Assembly (NCBI GenBank): GCA_029260825.1
Contig: JAJDCM010000132.1
Location: forward strand, 62,001 to 126,000
Reading direction: 5' to 3'
Origin: Planctomycetota bacterium
Lineage (GTDB): Bacteria; Planctomycetota; JACOTG01; JAJDCM01
Length of the DNA: 64,000 bases
Shown here piece by piece: positions 10,401 through 18,882 of this stretch. The translations under genes and the position numbers were made by a program. Below the pieces are notes generated by a model. That model was not told where the DNA came from and did no database searches. It was given only the letters and a program-made list of their open reading frames with translations. Positions within the stretch are counted from its first letter, which is position 1; each line of letters opens with the position of its first letter.

Positions 10401-10811
10401 ATGCTCGGGCTCGTTGCTCTTACCGGCGTCGTCATCAACGACTCCATCGTCCTCGTCGACTTCATCAACGCCCGTGTGAGAAAAGGGACCCCTCTCAAAC
10501 AGGCTCTCCTGGAAAGCGGTCGGCGCCGTTTTCGGCCGGTTATCCTGACCTCGCTCACGACGATTGCCGGACTCCTACCCATTCTGACCGAGCAATCCCT
10601 GCAGGCCCAGTTCTTGATCCCGATGGCGAACAGCCTCTGCTTTGGACTCCTTTTTTCCACCCTGATCGTCTTGCTCCTCGTCCCTGCACTTTACTCGGTC
10701 TACTCGAAAGTTGTAGACGTTCGACCCCAGTTCATCAGAGATCAGAAGCCTCAGGATCCACTTCAGGCAAGAAAGCATGAACATCTGGTCAAGGCCGCAC
10801 CTCGAGGGTAA
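7473..10811 (+). CDS. RND-family efflux transporter permease
   Basis: 1112 aa with duplicated TM organisation; [25 protein letters not shown] and [21 protein letters not shown] typical of AcrB-like permeases. Confidence 0.95.
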   Translation: [1112 protein letters not shown]

Positions 10812-13128
10812 TGGCGTTGGACACGCTGTATTGAAACGAGTTCGTCGCACTCCCATCCCTGATGATGCATTGAAACAGGAATACTTTCGGCCCTGGAAAG
10901 CCGTTTGACTTGCTAAGCGACCAAGGAACCGTCGCTGGCCCTTGTCGCTCATTCACACCAAAACAGGCAGCATCACTCACATCATTACCGCGAACACAAA
11001 TGACCGGCTGCACCTGAGCCATGGGATCGAACGGAGTCGCCGAAACGGTAAGGCCGAGGGATTGACCTCCGACAACCAATTCCTGAATGACCCTGGGTTC
11101 GTTCCTGTAAACCCACAGAACATAACGACCATCTCCAGGAACTGGCGGTTCGTCCAGCCGAAGATCCACATCTTCTCCGGGCGAAACCATGACTCTCCGA
11201 TCCGGGCCGCTTCCGGCCAGATCATTCACAAACAACACATCGGTCACGCCTCCACCATTCTCATTGACGTTGCCGGCAAAGGCCGAGGGAGTCGTATATT
11301 CAATTCTGAGCTCGGGCCTCGCAGAAACATCCGGGTTCTCACGAGAATCAAACCGTTTCGTGCTGCGCACCGATTCGTCGCTTCTTATCAGCCAACCGAA
11401 ATTGGAACTCGAGTCATCCAACCATAGCTGTACATCCTCAACCAAACCCGGACCCGACCAGACGTAGGAACCGATCGCATCAACATCGGTGCTTCCGCTA
11501 GCAGCGGGCTCGAAATCGCCACCTGGTTGAACCCAAAAATCATCGGGAAAATGCCGGTGGAGCCAGGTGACATCGTCGATCGCCGAGTTCCCTCCTCTCC
11601 CCTCCTGGTTCAGGGCCAGAGAGGCACCCTCCCCCCAATCTGCTAGCGCCCGATGGAGTTGAACAACCTGGCTACCAACCAGGGTTCGACTTACATTGAG
11701 CTTCAGAGCAACACTCAGAATCTCGGAGCCTGGAGGAACGGACTGAGCAATATCAAATGCAATTGATCCTCTTCGAAGCCGGTTAAAGCCGGGAGACGTC
11801 AAACCGGAAAAGAAATGATTCCCCTTTCCATTACTCTTACCTCCGGTGGCTGTTTCGAGAAGCGTATTGTCCTTGGACGCTGAGACAATCACATCCTCAC
11901 AGAGCGTCCGTCGGGAATACACATGAACCGTTCCGCTGCCCCTGTCGCCGGGTGAGCCCACGAAAATCAAGGCCCGGTCAACCGCAACCGCGTGTCCGAA
12001 CTGACTGCTGTCAAGAATCTCGGTCGGCGCAAAATGATCCTCGATCCAACGCCGGCCGTTGAAACGATAAAGATAGGCCCTCCCACTCGAAAGACCGAGG
12101 CCATCATGCCCCTGAGCCCCCACACACGCGAGGTTTCCACTGAGTCCAACCGTTTGTCCGAACTGATCTCCGCCCGAGCCATCGCCTGCAGAAAGAATGG
12201 CCTCCTGATGCCATTCATTCGTGGAGACATCCCGGCGAAAAACATACGCCGCCCCTTCGTTTGAGGTGGAAACCGTCTCTCGACTTGATCCCACGATGAC
12301 CTGATCCTGGTCGATATCGATTGAAAAACCGAACCGATCCCCATCCAGGCTATTGCTACCACATAGCCTGCTCTCTTCGACCCAGATCTGGCCTTGCGGA
12401 TCATAAGAAAAGACATACGCCTGGCCCGGATCGGACACGGCAAAGGGAGCAGGTGCACCGGTAGCAACTCGATCACCGCTAACAGCAACAGAAACTCCAA
12501 CTTCATCAAACGCTTCACCATCGCTGGCCAGCAACTTCTGATCAAGGTTCCATTGCATCTGGGAGCCATCGTAGCGAAAAACAAAGGCAGACCCGGAGTC
12601 CATGCCAAGATCGTCGTCCCTCTCCGCCCCCACGACAATGACCTCATCGACATCGACCGAAACTCCAAAACGATCATTCGCTCCACCGGTGGCGTCGAGT
12701 AGCTTTTGTTCTTCCGACCAGAGCCCGGTCATCGAATCACGGCGAAAGACATAGGCAGCGCCCGCGTCCTCCCCCATGCTATCGTGGAAAAGGGAACCGA
12801 TCACGATCACGTCTCCCTTGACCCCCACACTGAACCCGAATCGATCACCAGCCATGCCGTCACCTGGTGTCAATTTCTGCTCAAAGGCCCAAAGATCCGA
12901 TTCTGCATCTTTGCGATATACCGCCGCTGATCCTCGCTGCCCCGGGTCATCCTGAGAAATCCCGATCACCGCAACGTTTCCGTCCAATGAGATCGCATCC
13001 CCGAACCGTTGACCCGAGCCGGGAATCGAATCCGACAGTGTCTGATTTCGACACTGAGCAAGGGAGGAATCTGTGGCAAGGAACAGAACAGCGGTGAAAA
13101 GAAGGTGCTCCAGAACTAGCTTCTTCAT
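10789..13128 (-). CDS. Secreted FG-GAP repeat protein with DNRLRE-type domain and lineage-style C-terminal domain
   Basis: Signal peptide; repeated GDxFGxSVxxxGDxxxxG/AYVF units; VIVSASKDNTLLE...RRGSIAFDIAQSVPPGSEILSVAL; convergent 23-bp overlap with the RND gene. Confidence 0.85.
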   Translation of the reverse strand: MKKLVLEHLLFTAVLFLATDSSLAQCRNQTLSDSIPGSGQRFGDAISLDGNVAVIGISQDDPGQRGSAAVYRKDAESDLWAFEQKLTPGDGMAGDRFGFSVGVKGDVIVIGSLFHDSMGEDAGAAYVFRRDSMTGLWSEEQKLLDATGGANDRFGVSVDVDEVIVVGAERDDDLGMDSGSAFVFRYDGSQMQWNLDQKLLASDGEAFDEVGVSVAVSGDRVATGAPAPFAVSDPGQAYVFSYDPQGQIWVEESRLCGSNSLDGDRFGFSIDIDQDQVIVGSSRETVSTSNEGAAYVFRRDVSTNEWHQEAILSAGDGSGGDQFGQTVGLSGNLACVGAQGHDGLGLSSGRAYLYRFNGRRWIEDHFAPTEILDSSQFGHAVAVDRALIFVGSPGDRGSGTVHVYSRRTLCEDVIVSASKDNTLLETATGGKSNGKGNHFFSGLTSPGFNRLRRGSIAFDIAQSVPPGSEILSVALKLNVSRTLVGSQVVQLHRALADWGEGASLALNQEGRGGNSAIDDVTWLHRHFPDDFWVQPGGDFEPAASGSTDVDAIGSYVWSGPGLVEDVQLWLDDSSSNFGWLIRSDESVRSTKRFDSRENPDVSARPELRIEYTTPSAFAGNVNENGGGVTDVLFVNDLAGSGPDRRVMVSPGEDVDLRLDEPPVPGDGRYVLWVYRNEPRVIQELVVGGQSLGLTVSATPFDPMAQVQPVICVRGNDVSDAACFGVNERQGPATVPWSLSKSNGFPGPKVFLFQCIIRDGSATNSFQYSVSNAITLEVRP

Positions 13129-13411
13129 GGTGTGCTCCTTGAAGATCGGCCCCTGAACATCAAGGCCTTGCTGTCGTTCGCCGGAAACTGAGATTCGCTG
13201 GCCGTATCAAGTGAGTGGTGGAGATTCACCCGAAACATCATCGAAAAATCTCCGTCACCCCCGAATTCTCTCCGATCGCCCAATGTGGTGCCCCTGAATC
13301 TCTGAAAAGACTCAAAACTCTCCATTCAAGGCAGCCACCCGGAAATGCCTCATCCTGGTTGCTCCACGCGCACTGAACCGTGCCCGGCGGCAGCTCTCAC
13401 GCAAAGGAGAC

Positions 13412-14611
13412 TTGGGGGCACGAATGGTTTATAGTGGCAACGCTTCAGTCAAATATCTCGCGTACCTGGTGAAAAGAAATCTGGAGGATCCGATGTACCT
13501 ACCATCAGGAGAGCTTGGGGACATCGTTCATTTCATCGAGAGTTCTCCCCTCGGTCCATCCGACCAAGTCATGATTCTCCTCAGTGAGGAATGCCAATCC
13601 CGGATACCAGCTCTCATTGAAGCCCTCAACGCTCGCTCCATCGGGTTTTTCGGGGCAGTTTTCCCAGGACTCATCGAGGGGCGCAATCACCATCGCTCGG
13701 GAGCAATCGTTCAGGTGCTTCCGTTCGATCACCCACCCGAGCTCATTCACCTCGATCCGACCGACGAAACCTGGAGGGGATCCCCTCCCGATGTTCCAGA
13801 AACGTCTCCTTCCCCGGTAACGATTTGCGTTTTCGTTGACTGCCTCGCGCACAACATCTCCGGTCTTCTCAGCATGCTGTTCAATCGATATGCAAATTCG
13901 GTCCACTACTTCGGCGCCGGAGCAGGAAACGGTGAACTGAGAAAAGAGCCAAGCATCTTCACCAACGAGGGTGTCTTTCAAAATGCCGCAGTTGTCGCAG
14001 CGACATCTCTTGGAGCAGCTGTTCGAGTCAGGCACGGCTGGAAGAGAAGTACGGGTCCCTTTGTCGCCACTCGCACCCACAAAAATCGCATTCAGGAGCT
14101 CAACTGGGAAAAGGCAGGCCTGGTCTATCAGCGGATCTTGCAACGAGACATGGCTCCTCCGATCAGTCAGGACAACTTCTTTCACGCGACAAAAGAACAT
14201 CCGTTCGGCATCGAAAAAGAAGGCCAGGAAGACGTCGTGCGTGATCCGATTCAGATCACGGATAATGGAGAACTCGTATGCCTTTCCGACGTCCCGGAGA
14301 ATTCGGTTCTTCACGTCCTGCACGGTGACCATGACAGCCTGGTTAACGCTGCCGGCGAGGCGGTCGACGCCTGTGGAGCCGCCATCGCAACCAAACCAAA
14401 CATTTGCCTCATTTCCGACTGTTACTCAAGAGCCCTGATGCTCGACAATGACTTCTCAAAAGAGCTCAATGTTGTTGCCGACCGCATCGAAAAGGCAGGC
14501 TACTCCTGTTCTCCTGAGGGAGTCCTTGCTCTTGGCGAGATCGCTTCCGACGGCGAACAACTCCCCGAGTTCTTCAACAAAACATTCGTGGTCGCCCTTC
14601 TTCATGAATAA
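13412..14611 (+). CDS. FIST-domain (FIST_N/FIST_C) sensory protein
   Basis: SVKYLAYLVKRN...GFFGAVFPGLIEG and C-terminal NICLISDCYSRALMLDNDFSKELN...GVLALGEIASDGEQLPEFFNKTFVVALL. Confidence 0.75.
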   Translation: MGARMVYSGNASVKYLAYLVKRNLEDPMYLPSGELGDIVHFIESSPLGPSDQVMILLSEECQSRIPALIEALNARSIGFFGAVFPGLIEGRNHHRSGAIVQVLPFDHPPELIHLDPTDETWRGSPPDVPETSPSPVTICVFVDCLAHNISGLLSMLFNRYANSVHYFGAGAGNGELRKEPSIFTNEGVFQNAAVVAATSLGAAVRVRHGWKRSTGPFVATRTHKNRIQELNWEKAGLVYQRILQRDMAPPISQDNFFHATKEHPFGIEKEGQEDVVRDPIQITDNGELVCLSDVPENSVLHVLHGDHDSLVNAAGEAVDACGAAIATKPNICLISDCYSRALMLDNDFSKELNVVADRIEKAGYSCSPEGVLALGEIASDGEQLPEFFNKTFVVALLHE

Positions 14612-16364
14612 CTCTTCCTATCCCATCGCTCGAGATATTCAGCTTCTGTACGAACTATCCCTCTCTCTTGGAAGAACCCTTGAGCTTGACAGCTGCTGCA
14701 ATGATTTCCTGAGTGTCCTTCTTGCCCGGAAGAACATCTCGTATGCGGCGGTATGGATTCAAGGTCATCTCCTTCTTGGTGGAGAGAGTCCAGATGAGGC
14801 CCGTCTCGTCTTTGCCCTTCCTCGTGCTCGCGCCTGTGAGACCTCACTCCCCGTCTCTCACCCGGCTCTTGGGCTGCATCAGGAGCAGTTCTACCGCCGC
14901 ATATCCTGGGAAGATCCTCGGTATCAATCCCAGATTTGTGAACGTAGTCTGGAAAAGGGAACCCTGGCTGTTTTGAGGCTTGGAGACCTGGGCTGGCTCC
15001 GCTTGCTTTCACTCGACTCTTCTTCCCTCTCCGATCGGGAGCTACTGAAACTCCGAAACGTTGTCGAGAAGTTCACGACAACGATCCAGGCAGCCCTCCT
15101 CCACCAACGGATCGTCCACGAAATCAGTGAACGAAAGCGATCGGAAGAAGAACGGGCATACCTCGAACGCCAGGTTCAGCACGCACAAAAACTCGAAAGC
15201 CTCGGTGTTCTGGCCGGCGGCATCGCTCACGATTTCAACAATCTTCTTGTAGGCATCCTGGGTAATGCCGAAATTGCCCTATCCCTCTTGCCCGGGTCGA
15301 TGCCCGCCGCTGAATCCATCCATTCCATCATCAACGCCTCTGAGAAAGCCGCCGGCCTCTGCCGTCAGATGCTTGCCTATTCTGGAAAAGCTAGCTATGT
15401 CGTCCGACCGATGGACCTCGGAGACATGCTGCTCGAAATCCTCGCTCTCATGAAGGTCGCCATCTCCAAGAAGATCACCATCCAGGATCGTCTTGAAACC
15501 GGTATCCCGCAAGTATCCGTCGATGCTACCCAGATGCACCAGGTCACGATGAACTTGATCACAAACGCCTCCGAGGCGATCGGCGACCGGGCAGGAACAA
15601 TCACTCTCTCGACCGGCATGCTGGAGCTTTCCACCGAAGACCTCGCCCACCTTCAACCCGGCACCGACATCTCGGCCGGCACTTATGAATATTTCGAAAT
15701 CTCGGACGATGGATGTGGAATGGACGGCGAGACCTGCTCGAAAATCTTCGACCCCTTCTATAGCACCAAGTTCACAGGGCGAGGTCTCGGCCTTGCCGCT
15801 GTGCTGGGCATCGTGAGGGGCCATGGAGGCGCGATTGGAGTTGAAAGTCGCCCTGAGGAAGGCACCACCATTCGCGTCTTCCTTCCCGTCAAGGACGGAA
15901 AGAGACCCACCGAGCAAGAACCGCTGGCAGTCGGGGTCACGGAGCCGTCCGAATCAAAAGCAACCATTCTCGTGGTTGATGATGAAGAAATCGTCCTCGG
16001 CGTGGCCAAGGCGATCCTCCAACGCGGGGGTTACGAAGTCCTTGGCGCACTCGGCGGAACCCAAGCTCTTGATTTTTTCCACCGAGACCAGAGTCGAATC
16101 AACCTTCTGATCGTGGATCTCACGATGCCGGATATTAGTGGCTATGACGTATTCACGAGGATTCGCGAAGTGCGCCAGGACATCCCCATTCTCCTGTGTA
16201 GCGGCTATGACGAACACGATACGATGCGAAAGTTCACCGGACACAACCTGACCGGATTCATTCACAAACCGTACTCAGCAAGACAGCTTCTCGACAAGAC
16301 ACGAGCTGCCCTGGACATGCAGGACGAGAACATTCGGGAAAGGCCCCAAAGCCTTGGAGACTGA
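14604..16364 (+). CDS. Hybrid sensor histidine kinase with C-terminal receiver domain
   Basis: H-box GVLAGGIAHDFNNLLVGILGNAE; HATPase GCGMDGETCSKIFDPFYSTKFTGRGLGLAAVLGIV; receiver ILVVDDEEIVL...LLIVDLTMPDISGYD; ATG overlaps the FIST stop (catgaataac). Confidence 0.93.
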   Translation: MNNSSYPIARDIQLLYELSLSLGRTLELDSCCNDFLSVLLARKNISYAAVWIQGHLLLGGESPDEARLVFALPRARACETSLPVSHPALGLHQEQFYRRISWEDPRYQSQICERSLEKGTLAVLRLGDLGWLRLLSLDSSSLSDRELLKLRNVVEKFTTTIQAALLHQRIVHEISERKRSEEERAYLERQVQHAQKLESLGVLAGGIAHDFNNLLVGILGNAEIALSLLPGSMPAAESIHSIINASEKAAGLCRQMLAYSGKASYVVRPMDLGDMLLEILALMKVAISKKITIQDRLETGIPQVSVDATQMHQVTMNLITNASEAIGDRAGTITLSTGMLELSTEDLAHLQPGTDISAGTYEYFEISDDGCGMDGETCSKIFDPFYSTKFTGRGLGLAAVLGIVRGHGGAIGVESRPEEGTTIRVFLPVKDGKRPTEQEPLAVGVTEPSESKATILVVDDEEIVLGVAKAILQRGGYEVLGALGGTQALDFFHRDQSRINLLIVDLTMPDISGYDVFTRIREVRQDIPILLCSGYDEHDTMRKFTGHNLTGFIHKPYSARQLLDKTRAALDMQDENIRERPQSLGD

Positions 16365-16397
16365 TGTGGATCCACTCGAGACAGGAAGACCCTTCGC

Positions 16398-16916
16398 TTG
16401 ATCGTTCACGAAACAGATCGACTCATCCTTCGCCGAATCAGCCTCGATGACGCCGAATTCATCTTTGAACTTCTCAACGAACCCGCATGGTTACGCTTCA
16501 TCGGAGATCGAGACATCCGAACCGTTGATGAGTCTCGAGACTACATTGAAAAACGAATGCTCGAGAGCTTTGCTCGACTCGGTTTCGGTGCCTACGTTGC
16601 AGTGAGCAAAGAGATGGAGGTCCCACTTGGGATCTGCAGCCTGGTAAAGAGAGATGCGCTGGAACACATCGACCTTGGCTTTGCGTTCCTTCAGCGCCAC
16701 TGGGGACAAGGTTACGCGTTTGAAGCCTCATCCGCGTTGTTGGCACATGCGTCCCGTGAACTTGGACATCACCACCTTTGCGCCATCGTATCACCAGACA
16801 ATCAGGCCTCGATCCGCCTTCTCGAAAAGCTCAAATTCAGCTTCAAAGAAAGGATCATCCTGGAAGGAGCAGAAGAGGAACTCCTGCTTTACGACTGGAA
16901 TGGGACTTCGAGGTGA
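16398..16916 (+). CDS. GNAT-family N-acetyltransferase (RimJ/RimL-like), TTG start
   Basis: ETDRLILRRISLDDAEFIFELLNEPAWLRFIGDR...DLGFAFLQRHWGQGYAFEASSALLAHA. Confidence 0.9.
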   Translation: MIVHETDRLILRRISLDDAEFIFELLNEPAWLRFIGDRDIRTVDESRDYIEKRMLESFARLGFGAYVAVSKEMEVPLGICSLVKRDALEHIDLGFAFLQRHWGQGYAFEASSALLAHASRELGHHHLCAIVSPDNQASIRLLEKLKFSFKERIILEGAEEELLLYDWNGTSR

Positions 16917-16920
16917 AGCA

Positions 16921-18237
16921 TCAGTCGAGTACGGGAACGCCGAGAATACCGTTGGTCACACTAGCTGGAACACTTCCAGCCGAACCCGGGTCAAAAATCA
17001 GGCCCTGCACATAGAAGGTCGCAGGTCGAAGAATTCCCTGGGGCCTGGACACCACCGCGCCCGGCGCTGGCAAAGAGGGATGAGTTGGTATGCCCAGCTT
17101 CGAAAACCGTCCCGCGTTGTTCCAGATGAGGAGAGGTTGTTGGCCTGGCCCTGTAATCGGCATGGGCACCGCCGAGGTTCCGATCCCCCGGGGAAGCACT
17201 GTCGTCTGATCCTCCGTCGGATTTCCGATCCACACATATAGAGCGTAGGGAGCAGTCTCGACGAACGGGACAGACGGGGGTCTTCTCATTCTGAGTTCGA
17301 AGGGTCGAACCACGTTGAATTCGACAAGGCGATCCTCCCCCACTCCCGAGGTGCCATTCAGAAAAAGAACATCAACAATCGTCCCGACCCCTTCGTTCAC
17401 CGAACCAGTTCGAGGGTCGTTTTCGGTGACGCAGGAGCACGCGTTCACCAGCAGGACATCGTGAACGCCGAGGTCGTAGGAGAAGTAATCAAAACCAACG
17501 ATGGAGAAATTCCCACGTCCGAAAGTCGTTCGAGAGACAACATGGTTGCCGTCAAGATCTGTAACGACCGGAATCAGATTCCCACGAAGATCCGCATAGC
17601 TCCCGTCACCATTGGCTCCAGGAACCGTAGCTAGCCCCTGCACAAGACAGTCCTCGGGAGAAACCACCAGGGTCGACAGTCCAAGTGACTCCGACACCCA
17701 ATCGATCTCTGCGATTCCAATCCCGTTGATGACTTCCTCGCCAGGATCGGAACTTCGGTCACCCTCGCACACGACGACGTTATGTCCGCTTCTCACAAAA
17801 CTCTGGATGACGGGAGAAAGCCGTTCAAAGTTCTGTCGCAATGCCACGGGTGGGGGATCTTGAATAGACGCTCCGAATGTCTCAGGAATCAGTAGGCAGT
17901 CGATTCCCCGGAGCTCAAATTCGAGGACCGCAGGATCCGAAGTCGGTGTCATGGTTACGTCGAAACCGGCCTGATCGAGGATGAGAACCATCTTATCGAC
18001 TTCCCGAAAGTTATCGAGGAAGTTCGTATAGATCAAAACCTTGGGGGCGGAACCGCGAGCGAAAGACGAAACGGTTGATGGGGGAGGAGCTTCAGCTTGA
18101 AGAACTCGAGCCGCTTCTTCTCCACCATTCGAATCGATTGCCATGGGTTGAGCCCCAGCCATCTGAAACAAAAAGACAAAAGAAGCAGCTACGACCCAGG
18201 TGAGCAATCGAATTCCGATCATGACCGTATCCTCCAA
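16921..18237 (-). CDS. Secreted protein of unknown function sharing its C-terminal domain with 10789..13128
   Basis: Signal peptide; APKVLIYTNFLDNFREVDKMVLILDQAGFDVT; C-terminal VNEGVGTIVDVLFLNGTSGVGEDR. Confidence 0.7.
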   Translation of the reverse strand: MEDTVMIGIRLLTWVVAASFVFLFQMAGAQPMAIDSNGGEEAARVLQAEAPPPSTVSSFARGSAPKVLIYTNFLDNFREVDKMVLILDQAGFDVTMTPTSDPAVLEFELRGIDCLLIPETFGASIQDPPPVALRQNFERLSPVIQSFVRSGHNVVVCEGDRSSDPGEEVINGIGIAEIDWVSESLGLSTLVVSPEDCLVQGLATVPGANGDGSYADLRGNLIPVVTDLDGNHVVSRTTFGRGNFSIVGFDYFSYDLGVHDVLLVNACSCVTENDPRTGSVNEGVGTIVDVLFLNGTSGVGEDRLVEFNVVRPFELRMRRPPSVPFVETAPYALYVWIGNPTEDQTTVLPRGIGTSAVPMPITGPGQQPLLIWNNAGRFSKLGIPTHPSLPAPGAVVSRPQGILRPATFYVQGLIFDPGSAGSVPASVTNGILGVPVLD

Positions 18238-18389
18238 GATGTCCGGTCCGGGGGTGGTACTTCTTATCCTATCAGAAAAACAGACTCCTTACGAGGTGTT
18301 CGCCTACCAAGGTGGCCAAGTGGCATGATAAGCCCCATTTTTCAACCGCATCATCGGCAGCAACCATATGAGGGTGCTACACTTTCGTC

Positions 18390-18854
18390 ATGAAAATCTG
18401 GGTTGATGGTGACGCTCTCCCTCGCGAAGCAAGGTCGATCCTCCTTCGGGCCTCCCAGCGCCTGCAGGTCCCGATCACCTTCGTCGCCAATGCGGATCTT
18501 GGCGTACCGATCTCGAAGCTCTGCGAAATGGTGATCGTTCCGACCCGTCTCGATGCTGCAGACCTGAGAATCGTTCAGGAGGTAGAAGCAGGTGATCTGG
18601 TCATTACTGCCGACGTCCCCCTGGCCTCGGCAGCTGTGGACAAAGGTGCCACCGCCCTTGATTCACGAGGAAAAGAGTACACCGCCGACGACGCGAGAAC
18701 TCAACTCTCCATGCGCAATTTCATGGAGTCGATGCGCTCGGCCGGCCTCGTCCAGGGCGGACCAAGCGGATATGGCAACACACACAAGAAAAAATTCGCC
18801 GCAGCCCTGGATCGATGGCTCACTCAGAGGCTGCGGCAAGAAGGTGACAAGTAA
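18390..18854 (+). CDS. YaiI/YqxD (DUF188) family protein
   Basis: MKIWVDGDALPREARSILLRAS...VITADVPLASAAVDKGATALDSRGKEYTADDARTQLSMRNFMESMR. Confidence 0.93.
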   Translation: MKIWVDGDALPREARSILLRASQRLQVPITFVANADLGVPISKLCEMVIVPTRLDAADLRIVQEVEAGDLVITADVPLASAAVDKGATALDSRGKEYTADDARTQLSMRNFMESMRSAGLVQGGPSGYGNTHKKKFAAALDRWLTQRLRQEGDK

Positions 18855-18882
18855 ATAGGCTTCTTTCGTCGATCAGGATCAA

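Noticed and set aside
9779-10780. 333-aa plus ORF (+ other frame) within the RND permease
   Set aside because: Arg/His/Ser-rich translation typical of an out-of-frame read; RND frame is clearly coding
13125-13325. 66-aa minus ORF upstream of the FG-GAP gene
   Set aside because: No RBS or family signal; probably leader/intergenic sequence
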